From: Cladocopium goreaui
Taxonomy: Eukaryota; Sar; Dinophyceae; Suessiales; Symbiodiniaceae
NCBI GenBank assembly: GCA_947184155.2
Contig: CAMXCT020001696.1
Span: forward strand, 73,219-137,218
DNA: 64,000 bases
Reading direction: 5' to 3'
Shown: in pieces, positions 46,397 to 55,109 of the stretch
How the letters are laid out: each line of letters opens with the position of its first letter
Numbering within the stretch: the first letter of the stretch is position 1
Notes under the pieces: model-generated
Databases searched by the model: none
Told to the model about the DNA's origin: nothing
Seen by the model: the letters and a program-made list of their open reading frames with translations, nothing else
Translations under genes and position numbers: made by a program

Positions 46397-49300
46397 CTCT
46401 CACCCCACTTTCCTGTACCGGAAGATCCTCCAGATCACCAAGCGATGGCTTGGCAGTTTCACCTGACACAAACTCAGCTTGTCGCTTGCGACATTCGGCA
46501 GAGTGCCGGGTACCTGGAGCATTCATACCTGATTCACAACTTGGACAACGGCGCGTCGGGGTCATCCCAGCAGGCAAACCTGGGATGCGCGGCAATGGTC
46601 GTGAAGGCACGGCCACAGCCGGGTCATTGGGCTCAACTATTGGTAGTTGTTCCTCAGGCTTGTCGGGCAAAGCTGGCACTTCTCCCTTCTTCTGGTTACG
46701 GATCCAATTCCAATAGCGCTCACAGCACTTCTTGGAATGTCGACCTTGTCGAGTGGCACATGAACTGCATCCTTCAGTTCGTCCATGAGCATCAACCCAA
46801 TGTCGTGGAGGCTGCACCTGATCTGGAAGTCGTGCAAACTCCTCTGGCAAAATCTCAATGGGTGCCTGATCAACAAGCGATGGATGATCACCTGAACCTG
46901 AGTGACAAACAAAACGTTCAATGAGATCTTGTGGATATTCAATCGGAAAAACAAGTTTCAAACTCTTGGCTTGGAAAAACTTCAGTTCATGAGCAATTTT
47001 TGCACAAACAAAATGAGCAAACGAGTTCCTGACAGGATACAAATATGCAGCAGTGACAAACCGTCCAATACTGTCAACACTTTCTGGGGTCTCTGCAAGA
47101 ACCCTAGAGCAAAACATGGCGGAAATTCGAGTTCCTTCAGATGTGTTCCTGAGCAATTCCTTTCCAGTCTTTCCTGTGTTCTGGATCTTGCCGTGGAGGT
47201 TGTGCATAGCAGTCACATACCTGGAAGCGGCCTCCCAGGCAACCAAGCTGTCGACCAAATCCAATCCGGCCTTGGCCAGTTCCAAGCGCAAAACAGCAAG
47301 AGCTTCCTTAACTTCTCTCACGCCACGCTCAACTGATCCAACCGTATCATGGTTCTGAGGTCCAGCTTTGTTCACAGTGAACTCCCTCGGCAAACCAGAT
47401 CTTCTCAGAACAGTTCCGACTTCATCCTGAGCATCTGTCCTGAAATCAACTGGCGGTCCTTCCAAAGTCTCAAGCAATCCAAACTCAGCTAAGATCTGAC
47501 GCAAATGCTGGCTTGTCACCTGAACATTCTCGCTCACCGCAGTGACACCAAGCAAACCTGAAAACACCTGACGCAGCAAAATCATCTTGAACTTGCTCTC
47601 AACCAAACCCAAAAAGAAGAAATCCACCTGAACTTCAAGGATTCTCTCACGCAAACTTCGCCTTGGTGCTCGAGAAACTCCTCTTCCCTGTTGGCATTCC
47701 AAACAGTGTGGATCAAACGGGTAATGGCCTCGAAGAACATGTTGACGCAACTTCTCCTGACTTGACAGCTCAACAGCTCCAACCATGCTAACTTTCAAAC
47801 CCTCTGGCTCGACCACTGATGACTCAACCAACTCCATCGGCTGACTGCCATCCTTCAAGCTCGGTTGTGCTGCCCTGCATGCTCGTAGCCACGGAGTCCC
47901 TCCCCACAACAGCACGTCACTAATGAGCGTTCCACTGTCCTCGTGGTAGAGATACGTCTCTCCAGGTGACTGAATCACACTCCAACCCTTCTTGACCAAC
48001 TGAGTTGTCGAAATAATGTTGTGTGATACATCCCCAATACAACAGGCCAATTTGAATGATTGAGTTTTCTTCTTTCCAGATGCCCCAGTCACAACCTGAA
48101 GTGCCAAACTTACCAAAACATTGGCCCTCATGTGAACTGGAGTCCCATTCGCTGCATAGTAGGTTTCCAATGCTCCTGCCGAATCCTCCTGAGCCTGGCA
48201 ACGATACATGCCCTCATAGTTCTGCGACAGCACCGACGTGGCAGCTCCAGAATCTAACAACCACCAAGTTCCCTCTGAACTTGAAACCTGTGATGAAATG
48301 AGCGGCATCATAATCGCTTCTCCAGATTCTTGCTCTTCTTCTTGAGGTCCTTCGGCTGAAACTTCATGCATCTTTCCCTTGCGACCACCTTTTCCTCGTC
48401 CAGCTTTCGCTGCAGGCTTGGCCTTGGCTGCACCTGAACCTTTCCCAGTGCTCGAAGACGGAGAAGAACTTGCAGACTTCGGACTGCTGGCTTGGCAATT
48501 CGCGCCAATATGCCCGCTCTGTCCGCACTTGAAGCACTTCACACGACCCATATTCGTGCTGCAATCCTTCTGCATGTGTCCAGTCTTGCCACACTTTCGA
48601 CATTTCACTCCTGAATTTTTGTTGATTGCGGCAGTGTTGAGCCACAGCTCACTCTCTGGATCCCATTCCCACTCCTCTTCGGCACCTTCGGCGTAGTAGT
48701 CCTGCTCATCTTCGTAGCCATAGTAGGTGCTCCAGTCACCTTCGGCTTCCAAGGCGTGCATATTGCGGCCTGATCCTCCACCCAGTTCTTGGAACAACCT
48801 CTGCTGTTGTTCGAACTTCAGGGCTGCTGATCTGTAGTCAGTATAGCCCTCACCTGACGCATGCAAAACGACGTAGTTCTTCACGTCACTGGGCAAGGAT
48901 CTCAGCAACATCAACGTCTGTTGCAAATCCAAGCCAGTCTTATCGCAATGCTGAGGCAAGGTATCGATCAACTTCCGATACTTGGACAAACCAACGTCCA
49001 TCTGTCGGACTAGATCACTGATCTGTGTAGGGCCACTCTGTGCCTTAAACGTCTTGGACATGAACTCAGACCTGAAAAATGCAGCTTCCGCTCTTGATCT
49101 CAAACTGAACTCCTTTGCAAGCAAACGCAACGCCTCAAAACCAGACGTTCCTCGCACTGCCTGAAAAGAACCATCCATACCAATTCCTTCTGAATAGGCC
49201 TGTAGGATCATATGAGCTCGTGGATACTCTGCAAACGCCTGAGTTAGGATGGCCAGCAACCTAGCACTACGAAGTTGCTGTGCAGGTTTCAGATTTGTCA

Positions 49301-50180
49301 TGTGCAGTTCGTGCGGCCAACTCAGCGCACTTTCAAGCTCCCACCCAAACGTATCACTTGCCAAAGCTACCCAGCTTCTCAAAGACTGAACATAGCCGGC
49401 AAAACCCAAAATCTCCTGCTCACGTGTCTTCCACGTTCCATGCTCACACTTGGGCAATGGAGGAAGCCACTTCTCACTCTTAGTAAAGACATCCCTGTCA
49501 TCCTGTGACGACGCTTCACCCTGAGTGTTCTGTGCAGTACCCTGCCCCTGACGAACTTCACTAATCAGTCTCTGAGGCGACTGCTGCAAACCTGGTGGCT
49601 GTTCCACAGTGTTCCTTGGAAAATTGGGTTGTGGACTGGTGGGTGGACGATCTCCAAATGATGACAAACCACTTGAGATAGAAGGTGATGTCTTCGCAAC
49701 TGGTACCTGAGCTGGTTGTGATGCAGCTTGCTGCACCTGTGCCTGAGCAAACACATTCTGTTGATGAACTACCTGTTGTTGCAAACCATTCAACCTCATG
49801 TTAAACTCACCCATAGCCTGGTTCAAACTCAAAGACACTATCTGGGCTATCTGAGTCATCTGCGCAGTGGAGAAAACTTCTTGCTGTCCAGTTGGACTTC
49901 CTGGCATACTTCCACAACCACTGGCAGCTTTCGGCGGTGGGGGTGGTATAGAGGCATAAGGTGCAGTTGCCCCTCCAGGCAAACCTTGTCCGCCCTCCGG
50001 CGAGTTCATCCTGAAACGTTGAGGTCCTTGTGCAGGCTGTTGCTGTTCCTGAGTCGTAGGCGTACGAGTGGGACTTCTTTCCCTCTCTCCACGCTGTGTC
50101 GGTACCTGACCCGCACCGCCGCTTGCAGATGCGTCGGCCATACCTGAAACACAAACAAGATTCACGCAAGACCTGAGCAA
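46341..50180 (-). CDS. copia Gag-protease-integrase
   Basis: 1,279 codons open; the ATG at 50141 (MADASASGG) is the likelier start. Gag at about 20-480; two CCHC zinc knuckles, CRKCGKTGHMQKDC and CFKCGQSGHIGANC (about 535-575); aspartic protease WWLLDSGAATSVLS (about 655); GAG-pre-integrase/HHCC zinc site with HVLRGHYPFDPHCLECQQG (about 850). The integrase core follows with EVQVDFFFLG and VDFRTDAQDEVG. The third acidic residue is probably in TVGSVERGVREVKEAL. The C-terminal part has Cys/His clusters and disorder. It packages element RNA and inserts its cDNA. Confidence 0.95.
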   Translation of the reverse strand: MLRSCVNLVCVSGMADASASGGAGQVPTQRGERERSPTRTPTTQEQQQPAQGPQRFRMNSPEGGQGLPGGATAPYASIPPPPPKAASGCGSMPGSPTGQQEVFSTAQMTQIAQIVSLSLNQAMGEFNMRLNGLQQQVVHQQNVFAQAQVQQAASQPAQVPVAKTSPSISSGLSSFGDRPPTSPQPNFPRNTVEQPPGLQQSPQRLISEVRQGQGTAQNTQGEASSQDDRDVFTKSEKWLPPLPKCEHGTWKTREQEILGFAGYVQSLRSWVALASDTFGWELESALSWPHELHMTNLKPAQQLRSARLLAILTQAFAEYPRAHMILQAYSEGIGMDGSFQAVRGTSGFEALRLLAKEFSLRSRAEAAFFRSEFMSKTFKAQSGPTQISDLVRQMDVGLSKYRKLIDTLPQHCDKTGLDLQQTLMLLRSLPSDVKNYVVLHASGEGYTDYRSAALKFEQQQRLFQELGGGSGRNMHALEAEGDWSTYYGYEDEQDYYAEGAEEEWEWDPESELWLNTAAINKNSGVKCRKCGKTGHMQKDCSTNMGRVKCFKCGQSGHIGANCQASSPKSASSSPSSSTGKGSGAAKAKPAAKAGRGKGGRKGKMHEVSAEGPQEEEQESGEAIMMPLISSQVSSSEGTWWLLDSGAATSVLSQNYEGMYRCQAQEDSAGALETYYAANGTPVHMRANVLVSLALQVVTGASGKKKTQSFKLACCIGDVSHNIISTTQLVKKGWSVIQSPGETYLYHEDSGTLISDVLLWGGTPWLRACRAAQPSLKDGSQPMELVESSVVEPEGLKVSMVGAVELSSQEKLRQHVLRGHYPFDPHCLECQQGRGVSRAPRRSLRERILEVQVDFFFLGLVESKFKMILLRQVFSGLLGVTAVSENVQVTSQHLRQILAEFGLLETLEGPPVDFRTDAQDEVGTVLRRSGLPREFTVNKAGPQNHDTVGSVERGVREVKEALAVLRLELAKAGLDLVDSLVAWEAASRYVTAMHNLHGKIQNTGKTGKELLRNTSEGTRISAMFCSRVLAETPESVDSIGRFVTAAYLYPVRNSFAHFVCAKIAHELKFFQAKSLKLVFPIEYPQDLIERFVCHSGSGDHPSLVDQAPIEILPEEFARLPDQVQPPRHWVDAHGRTEGCSSCATRQGRHSKKCCERYWNWIRNQKKGEVPALPDKPEEQLPIVEPNDPAVAVPSRPLPRIPGLPAGMTPTRRCPSCESGMNAPGTRHSAECRKRQAEFVSGETAKPSLGDLEDLPVQESGVRDGSYSPSFSSGPSRVCGR

Positions 50181-50256
50181 AGTATAAACTCACAAACACG
50201 GTTCCTGGATCCACAGACAAACCAAGATCACACAGATCTGTGGTAGGAGCACGAAG

Positions 50257-50267
50257 CTCCGCTACCA
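50257..50267 (-). promoter_or_regulatory. primer binding site, initiator-tRNA-Met type
   Basis: Minus strand TGGTAGCGGAG directly after the 5' LTR. It is complementary to a tRNA 3' end of the form CTCCGCTACCA, close to eukaryotic initiator Met tRNA (CTCTGCTACCA in animals), the usual primer of copia elements. The site also forms a hairpin with 50239-50249. Confidence 0.75.
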
Positions 50268-50950
50268 CGTAAAACTTTGCACCGCTAAGTTGTGCCTTGA
50301 AAACCAAAACAAAACCTATCGCGATCAAAGTTACCCAAAGGCTTTTCCACAAATAAACAAACGTGAGTCAAACTTTCCGTGCTCTCTCGCTCAAATCACT
50401 CCAGACAACAAGCAACGCTTCAACACACACTCTGTTTCTCTCGCTCGGGCTTGAGCCAACGAATGTCGTTGGGTGTTCAGTTCAAATACTGTTTAAAGGT
50501 GACAAAAACCAAGGAGGGGTTTTTGTCTAAACTGCAAACTGGATTCCAGTCTTGACGAAATTCCGAAAAGCGATCCACTGAGGATCAAAAGCTTTCATTC
50601 GGTTCTCAAACCTCTGCGAGATGTTGAAATATTTCCAAACTGTTCAAATAATGTTCGGTTTCCTACAAAAACATCACAACTCTCAACTACAAAACGAGAC
50701 GAGTGCAACCGCAGTGTCGGTTGTGCTCGTTGAGTGTCACAAAATGATCTATGCTTCATAGAGCATCCAAAAACATTCAAAAGTATATCTTCCACAGATG
50801 ATATTCGGTCAAATCAAAACTACAAACTACGATCTGTCCATTCACAATCGTTCCAAGTCAAAATAGGCTCGTCCGCAGACGATACTTGGTGAAATCAAAA
50901 CTGTGCAACGTCACTGATCTCTCAGCGCTATACCAGGTAGGATTTTCACA
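50268..50950 (-). repeat. copia 5' LTR
   Basis: About 683 bp, near-identical to 39880-40552 apart from about 10 extra bp near 50607-50630 and scattered substitutions. Same TTGGCTCAAG decamer at 50450-50459. Presumed to contain the element promoter; no TATA box assigned. Confidence 0.9.
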
Positions 50951-50955
50951 GGGCG

Positions 50956-52081
50956 CCCCAGGCTGTCCTACAGGGAGCACCACTGGATAACCAGTGAGAC
51001 TCACCCCAAAGGATTGTTCAGATGCAGCTCAATCAGATTGTGGCGACCGTGTAAAACTATGTAAAAAGGTTGAAGTTGAATAAGTTGAGGTTGAATAAAA
51101 CGACATGCCGGTTCTTGGCTTAGCCGGTGGCCAAAATATTGAGCAGGTACGTGGATTGAGGTCCCCTTTTTTTTCCGTCCAACGCCGTATAGCTTTCGCC
51201 AGGTCGTTCAACATGTTTCCAAGCATGTTGCATATGAGATTAATTAATTAATTCACGCAGAGGCCAAGCTGTAGGGCCGCAAAAGTCAACTGGTAGAGGA
51301 CCGATACATAGTCCTATTCACCTGTCACGTTCCAGAGGAAAACAGAAAACCCCAACACAAAGAACCAAAAGCAAAAACAAACCAAAAACACAAACAAACA
51401 AAAGCAACCCACACAAAACACAAACACAAAAAACAAACAACCACACAGCAGTGACGTGACAGGTCCCAGTTATGGGTGAAAAGGATCTGTTGAGGCGAGA
51501 GGTGATATCTTAGTATCATCTCGGCGCATGCAAATGACAACTTCTGTGTCATGTTAACGCAGGCCCTTAAACAAAACAACCAAAAACAACCAACCACAAA
51601 ACCACAAAGGGCCACTTCACAGGGTGCAGAAGCAACAAAGCTCAATGCGGAAACCAGGGATCCCCCCAGCCAGGATCCCCGAGATCTCAAAGAGCAGCCA
51701 TCATGGCATAAAATAACACCCAGACACTTTGAAGCAAACACCGACAACGCCGGGTCACAACAAAGTGGTGAAAAACTAGCAAACTACCGCAGTGAAACAT
51801 GAAAGTGAAACATGATCTAAGGTGAAAAGACGTAGAAGCTAAGGCACTCAGGGCACACTTAGAGTCCGCTTAGAACTGCTTTTCCAATCATCATACTGCA
51901 TCAATTGGTTCCGGTGGGCACCATTGTGTTAGTGCTCTTGCAACTCGTCTTCATGGTATGGGAGATTGTACTCGTCATCGGTGCGTGGCGATATCTGTGC
52001 ATTGAGCTCTTCGGACGAGGTACTGGCTCCCTTGGCTGTATGGTGAAGCTGTAACAAGGCTTTCTGTGCCTGGGATACTTC
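50956..52081. other. non-coding spacer
   Basis: Between the copia 5' LTR and module I copy 2 remnants. Holds the second SINE-like copy (51168-51273) and a CA/A-rich low-complexity stretch (about 51350-51450). No gene seen. Confidence 0.55.
51168..51273 (-). mobile_element. SINE-like short retroposon, second copy
   Basis: About 100 bp matching 39530-39635 with about five substitutions, same orientation and the same T-rich (A-tail) end. No target duplication recognised here. Confidence 0.65.
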
Positions 52082-52342
52082 TTAACAGGCAGATATGGTA
52101 CAGCTATCCAAGATACAGCCAATTTGACGGAGCTGGCGCATAGCCGTCTCAAGGTCATTCACCCTCTGGGATGGGATGTTTTGGATTCCTTGAAGTTTCT
52201 GTCGGGCCTTCTCTAGAAGCTTGGTGGCATCATCGATTTCAATGGTAGTGACCTGGCAGAGGGTCATTTGAGTGATTGACTGTGCAAGACGATGGACGGC
52301 GGCATCTTTGATAGGAGTCGGTCGCTCCATTCCAAGGGACAA
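52082..52342 (-). CDS. small helical element ORF (86 codons)
   Basis: Starts MSLGMERPTPIKDAAVHRLA and contains DDATKLLEKARQKLQGI and RVNDLETAMRQLRQIG. Strong heptad-like helical content. It lies downstream of the helicase ORF of copy 2, as the 89-codon ORF lies upstream of copy 1. Function unknown. Confidence 0.4.
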   Translation of the reverse strand: MSLGMERPTPIKDAAVHRLAQSITQMTLCQVTTIEIDDATKLLEKARQKLQGIQNIPSQRVNDLETAMRQLRQIGCILDSCTISAC

Positions 52343-52644
52343 AGTTGTCTACAGGTTTGTAGGTGGACAAAGGCTTCCAAGTATTCAACTGGTGTGCACC
52401 GTATTGCAACATTCATCGAGAATGGGCATGTGGTGGTGTGGTGAAGATCATTGGCCGGACGAAAGTTTGGTTGATCGAAAGTCAAACGGCGACAGGCACC
52501 ATGGCTAGATGTACTTTGACATCGCACTACACTACCATGCAAGAATTAAGAAACAACAACCCGAAAAAAAACAACTAACAAACCAGAACGGATGAGTAAA
52601 CCGCCCCCACAGCCTCCCGTCCTAGTCGCAGCGGGCAGTAATCA

Positions 52645-52663
52645 ACCATGAGTACCCCATGGT
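52645..52663 (-). repeat. small hairpin, loop AGTACCC
   Basis: ACCATG AGTACCC CATGGT, perfect 6-bp stem. Confidence 0.88.
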
Positions 52664-52766
52664 GACAACGCCGCTCAGCCACACTGTCACCAAGTAATTG
52701 TGCAGGCAATCATATGCTGGCTCCAGCGTGTTAACTAGAAAAGGAATCGCGGCAGGCAGTTATCAA

Positions 52767-52785
52767 CCATGAGTACCCCATGGTG
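52767..52785 (-). repeat. small hairpin, loop AGTACCC
   Basis: ACCATG AGTACCC CATGGT, perfect 6-bp stem; same as 52645 including flanks. Confidence 0.88.
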
Positions 52786-52865
52786 ACAGTGCCGTTCAAT
52801 CAAGTTCAAGTTGGACGCTAATTGCATAAAGAGGAAATTGGGTACTCTGTGTCGTTTGGTGCGTT

Positions 52866-53375
52866 TTACTGGAACTGCTCGTGTGGTGTAGTGCGAAGGT
52901 CTCCACTGCTACTGGCACCACTCGCTCCGGCAGTGGCGGAGGGTGGCTCACTGCTCCCCTCTGGTTTCATCATTTGGGCGATGAGCGGGTGAGTATGCTT
53001 GTCACGCAGGATGCGCGTCATCTCGCGGTTAAATGCCGCAGGGTCATCTACTAATTTCTTTGCTTCCGCCAGTGGCTTGTCCAGAACAATGGCAATGAGC
53101 ATTTCCCCACCATCCTTGTGGATGATTGTTGGTCGTCCAGCTTGTATCTCTGCAAGGATTGCTACTGCCTTGTTTTCACACAGAGTGCGTTCCCATTCTT
53201 CCAGCGCTCTCTGCGCAAGGGTGTCAGTCTGTGGTGGGGCTTTCAGGGCAGCTGGTGTTCCTAACGCTTGTATGAGGGGGCTGTCAGGAGGAATGGGGGG
53301 CGGAAAATGCCGAATGGCCGCGACGGCACGCTGAATGTCATTTGCCTGTACGTCATAGGACGTGGTCGTTTTTAT
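52866..53375 (-). CDS. downstream ORF of module I (up to 169 codons, no early ATG)
   Basis: Open from about 53375. Protein-like from the start (SYDVQANDIQRAVAAIRHF) through RALEEWERTLCENKAVAIL and the in-frame Met at 53102 (MLIAIVLDKPLAEAKKLVDD), then a Ser/Gly/Ala-rich end. It overlaps the end of the helicase ORF in the +1 frame near an A5 run, so it may be read by frameshift or be the natural C-terminus after an indel. No family recognised. Confidence 0.5.
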   Translation of the reverse strand: MKTTTSYDVQANDIQRAVAAIRHFPPPIPPDSPLIQALGTPAALKAPPQTDTLAQRALEEWERTLCENKAVAILAEIQAGRPTIIHKDGGEMLIAIVLDKPLAEAKKLVDDPAAFNREMTRILRDKHTHPLIAQMMKPEGSSEPPSATAGASGASSSGDLRTTPHEQFQ

Positions 53376-54255
53376 TTACGGCAGGTTCAGAATCAGCCCA
53401 TAGTTGTTCCAGTGTATATCCAGGTTTTGGTTCCATATACTTGCGGTTCCACACTGCATGATGGAACCATTGAGGCGCGTCATGGTTGATTTCAACAGAA
53501 TCTCGTTCCATATCATATTCTTTGAGCATGTCGTCTAATTCTTGCAAACTAGCAGCTCTGTGAATGCAACATTGTCTGACAGCGCCATCGATGTGGAGTG
53601 GCCATCCCACTGGCATGTGGGAGTCCTCCAGGAGTCCATCGCCATTTTGCTCTATGATTGTGCCTAACATGGGGACATCAATAGTTGCTTTGAGGCTGAC
53701 TTGTGCACGTTTGCACTTCCATGTGTCAGGTGCCAAGAGGCCTCTGCTAGCCCACAGCTCAAGCGACTGGAATTGCAGTTGGTCAGTCGCTGGTAACACT
53801 TCTTCTTTGATAACCAACTTCAGACCATGAAGTGGCTGGGCTTGCTCCTTGTGAGGGTCTTGGGATCGCTGAGAGGTAGCGTCCTTAGGTGTTGTGTCCT
53901 CAAACCAGGTGGGGCGGACTGACTGGACTCCTATGGGACTAGCAGAACTCGCAGTTTTAATGCTTTCTCTGCGCAGGCTATGGTAGACAGGCGGGATCAT
54001 CCATGCTGGCACAAAGACTGTGATAAACTGCACATTCCAAATGACCTGCAAATTCTGCGGCTTCACTTCAGGCGTGATGCATCTTACCTGGCCATCGATC
54101 ACTCTGGTATATGATTCGGAGCGGTCAAAGGACGCTGTGACTTTCAGGCCTAAGTACAGTTCTCTGAACCAGTATTCCTTCAGCATCATAAAGGAAAGGT
54201 GAGGTGCCCTCACTTCCATTACGTGCCTGGCTGGCATTAAAAAGTTACCATCCAT
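53353..54255 (-). CDS. module I copy 2: natural C-terminus of the giant protein
   Basis: Meaningful from about 54235 (VMEVRAPHLSFMMLKEYW). Identical in most positions to copy 1 until DQxQFQ. It then continues with LELWASRGLLAPDTWKCK and ends EPAVNKNDHVL, which copy 1 has lost. Separated from the upstream piece by a small indel at about 54237-54247. Confidence 0.8.
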   Translation of the reverse strand: MDGNFLMPARHVMEVRAPHLSFMMLKEYWFRELYLGLKVTASFDRSESYTRVIDGQVRCITPEVKPQNLQVIWNVQFITVFVPAWMIPPVYHSLRRESIKTASSASPIGVQSVRPTWFEDTTPKDATSQRSQDPHKEQAQPLHGLKLVIKEEVLPATDQLQFQSLELWASRGLLAPDTWKCKRAQVSLKATIDVPMLGTIIEQNGDGLLEDSHMPVGWPLHIDGAVRQCCIHRAASLQELDDMLKEYDMERDSVEINHDAPQWFHHAVWNRKYMEPKPGYTLEQLWADSEPAVNKNDHVL

Positions 54256-54974
54256 TCAGCTAAGAATTCAATCATCTTGACTTCGAGTTTAGGGAGGATG
54301 GCTTGAACTGCTCGGAGTGCGCCCGCGATGTCCGGGACATGTCTACGTGAGGGAAATCCAACTGTGCGCTTGGCATACTCGTCCGCAAAATAAAGTCTGC
54401 ACAACTTTGAGACCCATTGGCTCGGTTTCTCCATATCGATGGTGATCTTGGCTAAGGGCCATGGGTCTGGGAGCGTGGATAGACAATGCAATAACTCGGA
54501 GGTGAGGTCTGCTGATATTACTGGGAGGGCTTCTCCTTGTGGGCGATAGTCAACTGGAGGTCCAACCGTGCCTTTACTTTTTTGCGTGTGGGTACGGGCG
54601 GCACTATGTACAGCTTGGATGGTGGCTTCGTATTGGCTGACCATGGCTCTTAAGTACTTGCATGCGCGGACAGCTGCTCTTCTTGTGTTGGGCCCATCCT
54701 CGGGCTGGTTCTTGGCAGCTACTGCAAGGATGTCTCTCGCCTCTTCTTCTGGCGACCGTTTGGGTTCCGCATCAGGTGTAGGTGCATCAAGGGCGGTACC
54801 TTGAACTGGCGCCTCTGCTGCGCGTGGCAGGTGGTCTGGGATTGGCAAGTTTGGGTGTAATCGCCATCCATCAAAAAAATATATACCAGGCAGGGACAGG
54901 ATCTCCTGATCTGGGCCTGTCTGCGCTACTATATGCCCGGTGCGTGCTTTATACAGTCCTGAGGGTAGGCACAC
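54237..54974 (-). pseudogene. module I copy 2: giant ORF fragment
   Basis: 245 codons corresponding to copy 1 from about residue 2000. Bounded upstream by the W-to-stop change at about 55110 and downstream by the frameshift at about 54240. Confidence 0.8.
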
Positions 54975-55109
54975 ATAGGTGGGAAAGGGTGTGCGATCAG
55001 CAGCATAGGCATATAGGACAACTTCGGAGAAAGGGAGATGTTGCTTGGGGAGCCACTTGTGTTGGGTTCGTAAGCCTGCTTGAATTTCCTGGAAGCGCCC
55101 TCTGTCTAG

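Larger units (their letters stand above)
39880..50950 (-). mobile_element. Ty1/copia LTR retrotransposon, full length but frame-broken
   Basis: About 11 kb on the minus strand: 5' LTR (50950-50268), PBS, gag-protease-integrase ORF, RT-RNase H ORF, extension ORF with a methyltransferase-like domain, small membrane protein ORF, polypurine tract, 3' LTR (40552-39880). The order integrase before RT defines copia. Candidate target duplication GGGTG (39875-39879) / GGGCG (50951-50955), one mismatch. LTRs differ by a short replaced segment of about 10 bp and a few substitutions, so the insertion is fairly recent. Confidence 0.93.
52343..52865. other. spacer with a repeated hairpin unit
   Basis: Non-coding. 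Contains two hairpins 122 bp apart whose flanks are also alike (ggcagt(a/t)atca on the left, ggtgaca...gccg on the right). Confidence 0.6.
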
